A DNA stretch of 64,000 bases from Eukaryota sp. TZLM1-RC (GCA_040285825.1 JAUPSS010000006.1:1460070-1524069); one strand, 5' to 3'; numbered from the stretch's first letter, positions 47,571 through 61,112 are shown. Made by a program: numbers and translations. Notes: a model not told the origin generated them from the sequence alone.

Positions 47571-47689
47571 GGTAGATGAGTCTATTTAAAAGCTTAGTTT
47601 TTGTTTATATTTTGAAAAACCCTGCTGTTTTCACAACTTCCACAATGTTTCAGAACATATGCATGAACCATTGCGAATGAGTTTTCATC

Positions 47690-48456
47690 GGTTACCTTAT
47701 CTTATATTTTGTTGTTATATGTTATAGACTATTTTATTTTTTGCATAAATATGTTTTGAACATTCCTATTGATCAATTATCACTAAAAAGTGTATTCAAA
47801 TTCACCACAGCTCACTTTGCATCATGCTCTGAATTGTTCTAAATTGATAACTTATCGTTCTTCATTACATGATCCTGTTAGAGACACTCTTTTCAATATA
47901 GCACAAACTGTAAGCATATCGTGTAACAAAGAGCCTCTACTAAAGCAAACACGTTCTCGAATTATTTTTGGTTCTGGTGATAAAGTTGCTGTATACTGTG
48001 ATTGGATTGATAATTCTGAAGCTACTTTTGACTTTGTCTCATGTAATGATGCAAATGATACTGTTGTTCACAGAGGAAAACTTGGTCCTGTAAGTGTTCT
48101 TGATTTTTAAAGCAAAAAGAAAGACATAGAAAAATATGATACAGATACTGAGGAGGCTAATGTTGATAGAAATACACAGCTGGTTTTTATTGCTTTCCCA
48201 TTTTCGATTAATGGAAGATTATCAAATGAAGCAGAAACTTTTTTGAATGATTTCCAAAAATGTTCAAGTAAAAAAACAATGAAAAGTTTTGATATTGTCT
48301 TATGGCGTTCACGGATTCAATTTTGCCATTATTAATAGATTACCTCGGTTTTTCAATCGAATAAGAGAAGCTTTAGCTAGACAGCAAGCAGATCAAGATT
48401 TTGTAGAGAAATCTTGGTTCAATGATAGTCGTCCCATTAGTTATGAGTTAATTTAA
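47690..48456 (+). pseudogene. P1/P2 hybrid zinc/endonuclease-like C-terminus of a non-LTR-type RT, unit C9
   Basis: The frame 47790-48110 reads HHALNCSKLITYRSSLHDPV, then NIAQTVSISCNKEPLLKQTR, SGDKVAVYCDWIDNSEATFD, FVSCNDANDTVVHRGKLGPV. The sequence continues in a shifted frame through KSKKKDIEKYDTDTEEANVD, TQLVFIAFPFSINGRLSNEA and SFDIVLWRSRIQFAIINRLP to SYELI and taa at 48454. The order H-A-L-x-C, EP-x-L, D...W...DF..C, then FxxxPF and a basic QRI/RSRI block fits the C-terminal restriction-like endonuclease region of tick/cnidarian-type non-LTR proteins. Upstream of ~47830 it is P1 sequence, downstream P2. It is the clearest copy of this domain, though with no RT core attached. Confidence 0.7.
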
Positions 48457-49899
48457 TTAAGTGTGAAAAATTCAATAAATATTAAATAACAAAAGAAGCA
48501 ATAACTTCATATTATTTTTAGACTTACATAGTCAGCCTCTGATTATTCTGTCTATAAAGTTCAAGAATCCTGTTATTGACGTAGCACAATCTAAATAACC
48601 TAGACGACCCTCGGATATTAGGTTTTGAATCTTCTGTCCAAGCCGATCGATCGGATATTTTTACACCCTTCAGAAACTGTAAACATTACAGATATCCTTT
48701 CAAGATATTCTTTGAAACCCAACTCACTTCATTCTTGGTGTAGTTCTTTCAGTTCATTCCCTCTACTTTCGTATCATCCATATAATGTGTCTCTGGTATA
48801 ATCACTCTTTTTCTTGATCATTCTCTTGATGTGTCTCGTGCTTATTTCAACAAGAAAGATACTTGATATTCACCACCATCGTTCTCCACACTGTATTCTA
48901 CTTTTACTTCAAATTCATACCTGGGACATTCAGTTTTCCATTCCACACCTGTATTGTCAGCAAACTTCATTATACATTTCATTGACCTTAGCTTGCTGAT
49001 TTTTCATCACATTTGCACCCTCTATTCCCTTATGATTACCCCATATGATTTCCGACAACTGGGAGTTGAACCCACAAACATTGGGATTTCTACTGTTAAT
49101 TTGTTGGAGGTGGTGGTATTTGAACCTAGAACATGGTTTTGAGTGGAAATCTTTATTCTTATTTATTATTTATTTATTATTAAACTAACTAAAAATTTCT
49201 CATGAAGGATGATTTTTCGCTGGTTTGGGTTTTAGTTAATTATCATGTTTTTACATGTAAATGATATAATTTTCACCATTAACCTTAAGTTGGTTGATTG
49301 AACACAATTTAAACTTGAAATTTACTCAATGCCAAAACTTAAGGTTCAGATGATCTAGATGATGAAGTTAGTGATGAAACATTAAGACCCTTGTTACAAC
49401 TAATGTTGGCTTTGATGATGTAGTTGTTGTTTGTTATTCAAAATGCTATTGTAGGGTTCCATTCATCATTATTATTATTTTTCAATTTGAGAGTCTCCAC
49501 CAAATATTGAGAGTAATTCTTTATTTTGAGTTTCTATTGATAAACACATAAACGACTAATTAATCATCAATCATTCTGTTTTTTAACTGTTGTAAGATGA
49601 TTATGGTCAAGAAAGACCTGATTACGTGTTTCTGTATAGTCTACATGTTTTTGGATTTTTGATGTTTGTTGACAACAACCTTTTATGTGATTTAACTAGT
49701 CTTAATATAGTCTTATTAATATATTTATATATGATTTTATAACTAATCATTTAAATAATTACTTTTTCGAAAAATGAAAAAATGTGAAGCACTGTTATTA
49801 TGGTGCAAGACAAGTCTGGTTTTTGTTTCCAAACATTGTGTTAAGGACAACTACCATGTGAATACAGCAACTTCACAATTATTAGAAGATTTTTGTGAG
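48457..49899 (+). other. Spacer U, complete copy, unit C9
   Basis: Same as C7 34521-35980, confirming that U normally follows the P2 stop. The Ig-like minus-strand frame lies at ~48840-49140 and is broken by extra bases (gatgtgtctcgtgc, cagttttcc). The unknown frame is at ~48540-48730. The AT-rich remainder holds nothing recognised. Confidence 0.55.
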
Positions 49900-50242
49900 A
49901 AAAACGTCTGAGTGAATATTTTGAGTTTTTATCAATTCTATGATTAGTTTTTATGATTAACATACCTAATACTTCAGTACTGACAATTTGTTACAAAGGG
50001 TCAATGGACTGAGAAGAATTATTTTCCGATTGTGAAGGCTGTTTACATTATCTTGCACAGTGAAGAAACTGTTGAGATAGAGCCTTTGAAAACCAAGTTA
50101 GCTGACCTCCTAGTCTCTCTTGATGGGAAGCCTACCCTTATAAAATTAATCTCATTAGTGCCATGTCCTACTATTTAAATTTCGTACCAGATTTTCGTGT
50201 TCATTATCTCTTTGATATAGCCTCGAAAAAGATCTTATTTGG
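49900..50242 (+). other. Leader A between C9 and C10
   Basis: Starts aaaacgtctgagtg with only four A, where C1-C8 have seven. It has private changes (gacctcctagtctctcttgatggg; gatcttattt) and the error load rises from here. ORF1 ATG at 50243. Confidence 0.6.
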
Positions 50243-53138
50243 ATGATAGAGTTCTTCGTTAGTGACAAGCGCTTAATGATCAAGAATACAATTCCTATGC
50301 TCTACAAAAACCTTATACAAACTTACTTCAGTCGCATTGAAAAATAGGCCCGTTCATTTTCGAGACCTTGATAAAAGTCAAAAAGCCCATTTTCTGAAAA
50401 ATTTTCCTTCAGTTTTTGCCCAAATCAGTTTCTGAGACCCGTGGGTGTGCTGTTTTTGTTCAATTCGGAGGAATTCACATCAATATTGCAACAGTATTCT
50501 CATTTTTGTTTACAATTTGTTTGCATATCCGTTTGTAACGTATTTTGATACGGCATCTGAGTCGTTATTTAGTACTTATGAAGCACAACTTGTTCAGTTA
50601 TCAAATATTAAAGCTGCACTACATGTTTCAGCCAGGGAAGATATCAATTGTGCTCCTAGTCAAGTTTCTCCTATTAATGGTAAACCTTGTTATGTTTATA
50701 AGATGGATGCAAACTTTAATATGCGTAATTTAATCAAATTTCATTTTGTCAATTATCAAACCTAATTTTCAATTTGTTAAATACTTACGATCCCATTGTC
50801 GATTACCGCTTCCCTTTTAAACATGCGGCTCTCAATGGGCCTAATCAACATCTCTCGTCATTAATTTTCAACCTTTCGTCAGCGACGAAGATGCACTTCA
50901 AGCTCTAGAAATTTTTTTCAAGGAGGTAGGGTACATCCAAGCCTTTTTTCTTATGAATGTGATCATTCAGTTCCAGTACATTCTGGAATGAAAAGACATT
51001 TGCCAAGAATTTAGCGACTTATCACCAAAAGGAAAAATATGTTACTTGCGTCCAACGGAAATCACCGTGTATTGGACTAACAACTGCTATTTATTTTTGC
51101 ATTATCGAAATTAAAACAATGTGGTTTTGTTATCAATTGGAGAAATTTGTGTCTGATACCCTGGACAAAGTATATGAAAGTCTTATCTATATTAACAGTG
51201 TAGTTCTATTTTTGTAAGGATTTGCCGTTGAACAATGTACACAAACTCCATGGAATACACTTAGCCAGAGACACTTTGAGTTTTTCATTTGGTGTACATT
51301 GGAAACAAGTTACTGGCCTTGAAAGAAAGGATGTTTCTGATACAAAAATACACGTATGAAATGAATCTTTATAGAGACAATTTTATTTCTACTTTGAACA
51401 AACGTTGTGATCAATTAAACAAAAAAACTAGGACTGATATGTTGAAAAAGATTTCTTTATATATAGGAATTGCATTATTTAAGAAGAATTTTTCCTTAGC
51501 TGAGACTACGTTAAGAGTTTGCTCGATTCAATGTGGAAGAAACTGAACGATCGAGATAAAGGACTATTTCTATTTTTTATTGTCTTGTTTTCGGTGACTG
51601 GGAAATCAGAACAATTTCCCCTTTGATTTATTCACTTCGAAAGATTTTCATTCTAATTTTGAAAAAGTTGCCTTGTTTTTAACAGAATTATTCTCCTGCT
51701 GTTGAGCTGGTACAGGTCTATTTTGTATAAATAGAACTGTTGTGAAATAATTTGTTCTTCTTCAACCAACTCTGGCGAATCAACTATTATGAATGCTTTT
51801 CGTCTCTTTGGGATTCTGGAAGCGAAGCATGGTTTCATTCTCTGTTTTTTTATAAAGGTTATTCGAAAGTTATTTCTTAATCGAAGAGGTAAAAATTAAA
51901 AATTCAACCAAAAGATGCTTTTTGATCTCTATTTTAATCCGATGTACTAGCGAAAAATCTTCCTTCAGAATTATTATATAGTCAGCTTTAATGTTCTGTT
52001 TTTGAAAAATTTGTGCAAAAGAGGATTCGAAGTTGAAAAACTTATAGATGAAGCCATTTGTATTTTTAACAACAGTGGCAAAATTGTTGAAAAATTTGGA
52101 GATTACGATGTGCCTGAAGGTTTTGTTAAAGAACGTCAAATTTCTCAGTTCTTCACTATTCTAGGGATACATTCCGTTATTTTGCTCAAAAATTTGCATT
52201 CCAGGAGAGCACACTGTTTGGATCTCTCGTTGATTTCCTATCAACAGGCATTGGCTGAGGATTCCGGTCTACTTTTGCAGCGCATGGATTTTTATTGACA
52301 TATTGTTGTTGTTATTTTTCGGGTAGAAATGATTTGGCTAACCGTTTTTCCACCAGCGAGTATCTCACACATGAGTTATTTATTTCTTTAGTTGAAAAAT
52401 CTGTGATTCCGTCCTTCAATTTGATCATGGTTTACGAGTATGGGAGCACTTGCTGTCTCACAGTTTTGAAGCATTGTCTGATGATGAGCAACTAGCAGTT
52501 GGTAGAATATGGTCTTTTTCTTCATAAGTAAGATGTTATCTTTTGACGATCGAAATTTGGTTTGGGATAATGATACTGCTGTTGAGTATATCAAAATTCC
52601 TCAATCGCGACTATTGTTGCAACATGATGAAGATGATGATAATTCAGATTGTTTTTACATTGGCAACTGTTGTGGGGAGAAAGACCACCGAAATCTATCT
52701 TTAGAGGCAGCTACTCTGTTTCTTTTACGGTGAAACTGATTGTGAATCTGTATTTTAATAATTTGGAAGATGTTTTCACTAGTAGTAGTAGTAAAAACTG
52801 TACACTAACCACAATGCTCCAATTATATTTTTAAGCCTGATTTATTCCGATCCAAGAATTTCAACATTGTTCTTATTGATGACCAATTTATAAATCAACA
52901 ACTCCTGTTATCTTGAACTAAGAGATTCCAAATATAGGCTGTGTAAGGCACAGCAGGATTCTATACATGTTCATGCGCTGCGTTGACCAAAGACAGTGTA
53001 GGCAGCATGAATGTGAGAACTTATCAAATGACCAATTGCCCGTCACAGTATTTTGTGATTCAAATGCTATTATTATTTTCTCCAAAAATAAACCCTACCT
53101 TAAAATTTCACCAAAAACCCTGGGTGATTGTTTATTAC
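50243..53138 (+). pseudogene. ORF1, unit C10 (type 1)
   Basis: Open pieces 50445-50765 (TYFDTASESLFSTYEAQLVQ, VSAREDINCAPSQVSPINGK) and 52509-52733 (DDRNLVWDNDTAVEYIKIPQ, LLLQHDEDDDNSD). These show the acidic patch is preceded by a D-D-R-N-L-V-W segment in the conserved frame. The terminal stop region is altered (tttattacat). Confidence 0.48.
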
Positions 53139-53229
53139 ATATGAGTCTATTTAAAAAGCTTAGTTTTTGTTTATATTTGAAAAACCCTGCTGTTTTCACA
53201 ACTTCCCACTGTTTCAGAACATATGCATG

Positions 53230-53622
53230 AACCATTGCGAATGAGTTTTCATCGGTTACGCTATCTCTATATTTGTTGTTATATGTTGATAGACTATTTT
53301 GTGCATAAATATGTTTGAACATTCCTATTGATCAATTATCACTAAAAAGTGTATTCAAATTACCACAGCTCACTTTTGCATCATGCTCTTGAATTGTTCG
53401 GAATTGATAACTGATTGTTCTTCATAACATGATGCTGTTAGAGGCACTGTGTTCAATATGGCATGAACTGCCTGAAATCTGGTGTATTAAAGAGCCTCTG
53501 GGTGAAAGATGAACTGTCATTGAATATTTTTAGTTGATGACAGGGGTGATATATAATGCGATAGGGTTGCGACTCCTGAAGCTGCTGTTGACGTTGTCTT
53601 CTGTAATGTGCCAAATGAGGTA
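53230..53622 (+). pseudogene. P1 HALNC-like fragment, unit C10
   Basis: P1 sequence with additional indels (tgctcttgaattg, gactcctgaagctg). Decayed. Confidence 0.42.
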
Positions 53623-54199
53623 GTGTCAATTTGAATTTTTATTAAGTGTTGTAGTTCAATAAAAACAATTCAATTATGTAAGGAGGTTGAAAACAATTTT
53701 CTTCTTTATTGTTACAAATATTTGTTTGATGAAACTCTTTTTGAGGAAATTCAGCAATTGACACATGGTTATAAAACACGAGATCACAATCCATGAATAA
53801 ATTGATTTGTTGATGCATTCATCTTAATGAATGTTTAGTGGAATTACTTCTTTATTAATTAATACTAAGTAATATTTTTATGTAGTTTCCATTTTACAGG
53901 ATTATAAAGATTGACTGGAGTTTGCCTCAGTGGGTTTTTCTTCAGTGATAAAACATAATTCATTTTTGAGTCAAAAATCAAAAATATTTCGTGTATTTCA
54001 GTACCCAGACTTGAAATAGCACTCAATTTATTGAACCAACATTCCCTGTGTTTTTGAAAATGAACTGAGAGAGAATGAAACACAAATTTCAAATTATAGT
54101 CATTTTGATGAGCATCAGCACTTTGAATGAGTAAATCGTATATGTAATTACGGGTAAAGTACTTTCAAATAATTATTTTAAAATGAATTAACGTTTAAA
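53623..54199 (+). other. D1 and spacer before RT core, unit C10
   Basis: D1 has lost its seven-T run (gaggtagtgtcaatttg). The spacer is recognisable; no gene seen. Confidence 0.42.
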
Positions 54200-54836
54200 G
54201 ATTACGGTTAACTGTAGAACATCTTCAATTTAGATTTTAAGAATGCTTTCAATTCTGCATCTCGTTCTTCCATTTTACCCTTGCTGCAAAAGCATTTTCC
54301 CGAAGTTGGCCTTTTTCTATTCATTTTATGGAAAATCATCCACATTGGTCTATGAAAACTTTGACCTGTTTTCGTCTTCGTGTGTTAAACAAGGTGATCC
54401 ACTTGGGTCTTTTTCTTTTGTCTGGCAATTCATCCATTAATGTGTGAGATTGAAAGAAAAATTCTGCAGAAATAGATATTGTAGCATATATGGATGAGCA
54501 TTTCTGTAATTTTAACGCCGAAAAAGAAGATATATGAAGAACCTTTTGGCATTAGTGAGTGGAACATGTGAAATATCAGTTTGTGCCGTTTGCACTTTCT
54601 CTTTGGCAATATTGACCTTTCAGGGTTGCACATCTTTTTGAAAATTTCAAGTGTTACTGAAATAGGTCTGGTAAAACAATAAACTCACTTTCTGGATAAA
54701 TAGAATTGTTTTCTGCATTTTCAAGTCTATTCCAACATTGATTTCAAAGGCGCTTAGCTATTGGTGTAGAATATGAACGTAATGCTGAGAGTATGGTTCA
54801 GTATAGTACGCTTGTTTGGAGGATATTGAATTCTAG
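54200..54836 (+). pseudogene. Reverse transcriptase core (P1), unit C10
   Basis: Motif A is in frame here (ttagattttaagaatgctttcaattct, LDFKNAFNS, 54230-54257). Motif B VKQGDPLG is followed by gggtc. An inserted G within gatgagcattt disrupts the residues after YMDD. The tail is recognisable to gaattctag, stop at 54834. Confidence 0.7.
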
Positions 54837-55657
54837 ATGGTTTTTATCCTCAATACTTTCCAGTTTAAAAATAAATTAAAGCATTATAAAAATGTTTTTA
54901 TAGAACTATTTACAATATTAATCACAGAGTGATATCAATACATTCCTCTACTACTGATACTGAAAGTTTTGTTTTTGAACTGGTCCATCTCAAAACAGTG
55001 ATCAGTTGGTGCTACAATTTTGTTATGGTTTTGTGTACTGTTGCCAGCATAAATTTTGCTTATTAAAAGACGGCTTTAACCTCAAAGCGAAATTGTGCCA
55101 ACATATATATTAATTGAGAAACAGAATTATGTATATGGGTTGATGAAAAATTCGTCCAGTATTTCCTCAAATGAGAGATATTTTGTTCAATAAGTACTGT
55201 ACATGCTGTAATAAATATGAATATGATATACTATATATAATAATTATTGTGCACCTTTTCGCTAATCCAAATGTCTTTAATATAGAGTCTTGGATCATAT
55301 GTTTTGCGTTATTTATTGAGGCTCAATCAATCAACACAGCTGCCCGTCTAGTATGGGAAATACATATGGTTTTATCGCTCAAATACAAAAACGCACTGAT
55401 CAGAAAATCGAGATGTACGTGACCACTTTCTTTGGAGAAGATTCTCCTAAATCATTTGAAAATTGAGATCTAAAAATGGCCGTGTTCTTCCTGGATGCCT
55501 AGAAGCATCTTGTTCAGTTCTTCAACCGCTTATTCTTCCTCGTAAGGTTTTAACTGCACTATTTTACTGAGTCTTTCGTTTCCTTTTTCAATGGTCTGAT
55601 CATTCTGAAAGCAGATGAATCGAATTTCACTGAGTACTGTTATCTCTTTGACCATTT
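54837..55657 (+). other. AT-rich linker, unit C10
   Basis: Corresponds to 6354-7194 with many small indels. D2a is near 55411-55468. The chance frame 55171-55422 overlaps the TA-rich stretch and is not conserved. Confidence 0.42.
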
Positions 55658-57115
55658 TTGGAAATCGTCAGTCTCGCTTTCATCTGATAATCTTTCCATT
55701 TATCGAAAAATAGGAAAGCAATAAAACCAGCTGTGCATTTCTATCAAACACATTAGCGCCTCCTCGAGTATCTGTATCATATTTTCTCATGTCTTCTGCT
55801 TTTAAAACTCAAGAACACTTCTACAGGACCAAGTTTTCCTCGTGGAACAACAGTATCATTTGCATCATTTACATGAGACAAAGTCAAAAGAAGTAGCTTT
55901 CAGAACTATCAATCCAATCACAGTATACAGCAACTCTTTATCACCACAAGCAAAATAATTCTGAGAACGTGTGTTTGCTTTGGCAGAGAGGCTCTTTGTT
56001 ACACGATGATGTCGTACAGTTTTGTGCTATATTGAAAAGGAGGTCTCTGGCAGGATCATGTAATGGAAGAACGATACAGTTATCAATTTAGACAGGTCGA
56101 GCATGGCAGCAAAAGTGAGTTGAGGTGAATTCGGAACAAATACATCTTTTGATAATAGTTGATTAATGGGGATATTCAAATATAATCATCTTTATTACAA
56201 ATGCATCATTAGTAACGAGTCAAATCTTGTGGTACAATTTTACAGTACAGAAGATATCTGATGACTGGCATTCACAAACACCCTTTTCCAATAACAATGA
56301 GTGAAGATGATTTAAAACAGCCGAGCTGCATATATATATTATAAGGATCAGTTTCATACATTCAGTCAATCGTTTCTAAAATGTTCGAGTGTATTTTAAA
56401 TTTAATGGATTCTTTTCTAGGAATATTGCAATGCAATGATGGAAAGCATCAGAGCTCATTTTCTACATCAATTTTGAAATTTCTTTATTTAATACAGAAA
56501 ACAGTAGAACTTTGCGTTGTATCCCGATCTGCAAATATTTCGGAAAATAAAGATTGCGTGCATCAATAAAACACACGAAGTCAGAATAGAAGCCCTCATC
56601 CAGCAAACCCGCCATAATGTGGACTAAGGTAGCATGGTCCTGGAATTTAGAACATTTTACATCCCAGAAGTGACAAAACATTTACCTAACTCATCAAACT
56701 TCTGAGCCAAAGGCCCTAGTGGAAAGAAAGTTTTAGATCAAATATGATTGAAGTTGGAATTACACAGTCTTCTAATAGTAGGTAGGTATGTCTCCTGTAC
56801 ATCTGTAATTCATCATTCGGTCAATTGTGGAAGTGAGTTCAACTTTTAAACATGGTAATGTCATCATTATTTCTAAAAGAAACAATTGGAAATGACGAAT
56901 AGCATCAATTGAATTATAATTCGGCAATTATAATTATAATACAGTTTGAACAACATCATGATTTTGAAGTAAATTTATTAGTCAAATGTTGATATTCCTT
57001 TGTGCTATTTTACAAGAAATCATAAGGTATTTCAATCTGTTCATGTTACTGCAGTGTCATTGTTTTGCAAATGGTTGTTATCTCAACTTCAATTCGGGTA
57101 TTAAATAGAATTAGT
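55658..57115 (-). pseudogene. Inverted P2 RT C-terminal half, unit C10
   Basis: Recognisable throughout, but with numerous short indels in non-homopolymer positions (gatgatgtcgtacag, ggaggtctctggc). No long frame survives. Boundaries match C2. Confidence 0.55.
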
Positions 57116-57997
57116 TTTGTCAATTTAAACAATTTTAAATTTAAGTGTTGTTGTGGTTAATAATGTAATTCGAATTATGTCTGGAGGTTGAAACTTTCTT
57201 ATTGCTACATATAATTGTTGGGAAACTCTGCGAAATAATAAGCTGAGATGAGATGATGATGCAAGGGATTTGTATTTGATGTAGGAGTTGGACGATGACT
57301 ATCCGTAACTGTTGGTGATTGTACCAGTAACTGGGCGTATTCTGAGCTCCAACCCGCAACAACTTCCACATTACTGGGCACAGAATCTAACCTCAAAACA
57401 AATAAAACTGAATATTTTGACCACTTTCTCATGAGAGAAGATTTCTAAATCATCTAATCAATTGAGAATCTTCAGTTTCCAATTTTAAAATTGAAAATGC
57501 AATTGGAACAAATTTTATGTTCTGTCCTGCTGTCAGCATAGAAAGTCATTCAAAATTGCACTGGTTTAATTTCTCAGCAACCAAGGCTATTCGGTCTTCA
57601 CCTAACAAATGAATCTTGAAAACAAACATGCGTGAGATCAGACTGTATCAAGTGGACTTTTGAATGTTGCTTTGTATTTTCACCGTCTGTCATTCCGTCA
57701 TGTGTGAGTTGTAGCTAATATCGGCCAGTTCTTTATAATGCTGTTCGTAGATCCTAAAGAGTATTCACAGTTTGGGTTTGTACATTAAGAGTAGACACTG
57801 CAGCCACCAAAATGCAAAATAAGCTTTCAGGATGAATTAACTCAACTGTTGAGAAAACTTTGTGTGGAATTCTGGGTACTCTAGAAAGTGCAATGATTTC
57901 AGAATTATTTGCTCAGTATAATCTCAAAAGGCTGTTTGAGACTTTCAGGAATTCAGTGTCTAACGTAAGAAAGAAGAATGAATACGTATAACAAAGG
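57116..57997 (+). pseudogene. D1' and P2 5'-side remnant, unit C10
   Basis: The palindrome is altered (caatttaaacaattttaaattt). The inverted repeat is partly replaced (gttggtgattgtacc). D2b is detectable near 57415-57470. No gene supported. Confidence 0.4.
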
Positions 57998-58437
57998 ATA
58001 ACTATGTTGTGATGAGGCTGATGATGCTTGATAAACTGTACCACTACAAAGAATGCATCATTGAATATGTACCCTCACTTCAGTAGTTTTCTTCAGTACC
58101 TGGGCAAGACCACTAGATCTCAAAGATCCCAGCCTCAATCAATATCAAGCACATTTGAATCTACCCACAGAATGGCACTTTCCCTTCACAATCTGTGGGT
58201 CTTCATATTCACTTTGAATCCTTTGTCTGAGAGAACAACATAGCTGTTTACATTATCTTTATAATTAAGAATCTGTTGAGACCAGAGCCTTTCCATCAAG
58301 TTAACTGACCTCCTAATCCCTGATTATGAAGCCTTACCCTTATAAAATTAATCATTAGCCATGTCCTCTATTTGAATTTCATTACCAATTTTCGTGTTTC
58401 ATTATCTCTTTGACCATAGCCTCAGATCTATTTAGAT
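57998..58437 (+). other. Leader B between C10 and C11
   Basis: Degraded but collinear with 9704-10176. Landmarks include caagaccactagatctcaaagat (split by indels), the aacaacatagctgtttacattatc start of the shared leader, and agagcctttcc. Confidence 0.5.
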
Positions 58438-61112
58438 AAATGTGAGTTCTTCGTTGAAGTAACCTGATGCTTAATAGTCAAAGAGCTCTAATTCTATCTG
58501 CTCTACAAAACATATACAAGCACTTCGATCTAGCATTGAAAATAGTCTGTTCTTTTCAGTGATGAAAGTCAAAAGCCCAGTTTCTGACAAATTTTCCTTC
58601 AGTTTGCTTAAATGGTTTCAGAGACCCGTGGAGTGTGCTGTTTTATTCAATTAAGGAGAATTCACATCAATATTGTTTCATATTCTCATTTTATTTTACA
58701 ATTGTTTCATATCCATTTTATGTGTTTTGATACGGCATCTGAATTATTTAGTATATGGCTTTGCTTGTTGATTATCAAATATTAAGCTTTCTTTTCATGT
58801 TTCCAGCCAGGGAAGATATCAGTGTGCTCCTAGTCAAGTTTCTCTAAGTAATGGTAACCTTGTTTATAAGATGGATCCAAACTTTATGCCGCAAATTTAG
58901 TAATTTCATTTTGTCAATTATCAAACTAATTTTCAATTCAAATGCACTTACGAATCCCATTGTCGATTACCGCTTCCCTTTTAAACATGCGGCTCTCAAT
59001 GGGCCTAATCAACATCTCTCCGTCGTTAATTTTCAACCTTTCGCCAGCGACGAAGATGCACTTCAAGCTCTAGAAAATCAAGGTAGGGTACATCAAGCCT
59101 TTTATGAATGTGATCATTCAGTTCCAGTACATTCTGGAATGAAGACGTTGCCAAAAGAATTTAGCGACTTATCACCAAAAGGAAAATATGTTATACTTGC
59201 GTCAACGGAAATCACCGTGTATTGGACTAACAACTGCTATTTATTTTGCATTATGAGGAGTAAACAATGTGGTTTGTTATCAATTAGGAGGAAATTTGTG
59301 TCGATGCGGACAAAGTATATGAAAGTCTTATCTATATTAACGGTGTAGTTTATTTTGTAAAAGTTTGCCGTTGAACAATATACACAAACTCATGAATACA
59401 TAGCCAGAGACACTTTGGTTTTCATTTGGTGTACATTGAAACAAGTTACCGGCCTTGAAAGAAAGGATTTCGATACATACACGTATGAAATGAATCTTTA
59501 TAGAGACAATTTTATTTCTACTTTGGACAAACGTTGTGATCAATTAAACAAAACTGGACGACATGTTGGAATTTCTTATATAGAATTGCATTATTTAAGA
59601 AGGTTTTCCTTAAGCTGAGACTACAGTTAAGGTTTGCTCGATTCAATGTGGAAGAAACTGAACGATCGAGATAAAGGACTATTTCTATTTTGTTGTCTTG
59701 TGGTGACTGAAATCCGTTTCCTTAGTTTATTTCACTTCTGAAAGATTTCCATTCTAATTTTGAAAAGTTGCCTTGTTTTAACAAATTCTCCCTGCTGTTG
59801 GAGCTGGTACAGGTCTATTTGTATAAATAGAACTGTTGCTGAAATAATTGTTCTTCTTCAACCAACTCTGGCGAATCGCTATTATGATGCTCGTCTTCTT
59901 TAGGATTCTGAAGCATGGTTTCATTCTGTATAAAGTTATTCGAAAGTTATTTCTTAATCGAAGAGGTAAAATTAAAATTCAACCCATTAACGATCTCTAT
60001 AATCCGATGTATAGCGAAAATCTTCCTTCAGAATTATTATATAGTCAGCTTCAATGTTCGTGAAAATTTGTGCAAAAGAGGATTCGAAGTTGAAAACATA
60101 GATGAAGCCATTTGTATAACAACAGTGGCAAAGTGTTGATTTGGAATTACGATGTGCCCTGTGAAGGTTTTGTTAAAGAACGATCAAATTTCTCAGTTCT
60201 TCACTATTCTAGATACATTCCGTTATTTTACTCAAATTGCATTCCAGGAGAGCACACTGTTGGATCTCGTTGATTTCCTATCAGCAGGCATTGGCTGATT
60301 CCGGGTCTACTTTGCAGCGCATGGATATTGACATATTGTTGTTGTTATCAGGTGAAAATGATTTGGCTAACCGTTTTCCACCAGTATCTCACACATGAGT
60401 TATTTATTTCTTTAGTTGATCGTTCCGTCCTTCAATTTGATTCATGGTTTTACAGTATGGGAGGAATTTTGCTGTCTCCACAGTTTTGAAGCATTGTCTG
60501 ATGAGCAACAGCAGTTGGTAGAATATGGTCTTTTGCTTCATAAGTAAGATCTTTTGACGATCAATTTGGTTGGGATATTGTGCTGTACTGAGTATATCAA
60601 AATTCCTCAATCGCGACTATTGTTTGCAACGTAATTGAAGATGATGATAATTCAGACTTTACATTGTAGCTGTTGTGGAGAAAAGACCACCGAAATCTAT
60701 CTTTAGAGCAACTACTCTGTTTCTTTACACGATTGAAACTGATTCTGTGTTAATAATTTGGAAGATGTCACTAGTATTAGTAGTAAAGGCTTGTACACCT
60801 TCTAATGCTCAATTATATTTTAAGCCTGATTTATTCCGATCAAAATTTCAACATTGTTCTTATTGATGACCAATTTATAAAATCAACAATCCTGTATCTT
60901 GAACTAGAGATTCCAAATATATAGGCTGTGTAAGGCACAGCGGGATTCTTCATGTTCATGCCAGCTGCGTTGACCAAAGACAGTGTAGGCAGCATGAAGA
61001 TGTTGAGAACTCTATCAAATGACCAATTGCCGTCACGGTATTTTGATTCAAATGTATTATTATTTTCTCATAAAGCCCTACCTTAAAATTTCTGCTGCTG
61101 ATTGTTTATTAA
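58438..61112 (+). pseudogene. ORF1, unit C11 (type 2)
   Basis: The start codon context is lost (ctatttagataaatgtgagttc). The best frame is 58851-59348 (165 codons), running TNPIVDYRFPFKHAALNGPN, SVVNFQPFASDEDALQALEN, CDHSVPVHSGMKTLPKEFSD and then out of frame. The 3' end near taa 61110 is collinear. Type-2 marks (gtctgttctttt, gatgaaag, ttgttgatta) confirm subfamily membership. Confidence 0.5.

Larger units (their letters stand above)
44845..50242 (+). repeat. Unit C9: 5.4 kb type-2 unit with forward P2 C-terminus
   Basis: ORF1 (with a ~175-base internal deletion), then P1/P2 hybrid endonuclease-like region and tail to the natural stop at 48456, spacer U, leader A. It has no RT core, no inversion and generally shorter homopolymers than C2-C8. 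Confidence 0.92.
50243..58437 (+). repeat. Unit C10: 8.2 kb type-1 unit, high indel load
   Basis: All modules of the long unit are present in order, but from ~52 kb onward small insertions and deletions appear every few tens of bases. They make this copy ~300 bases shorter than C2. Confidence 0.88.
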
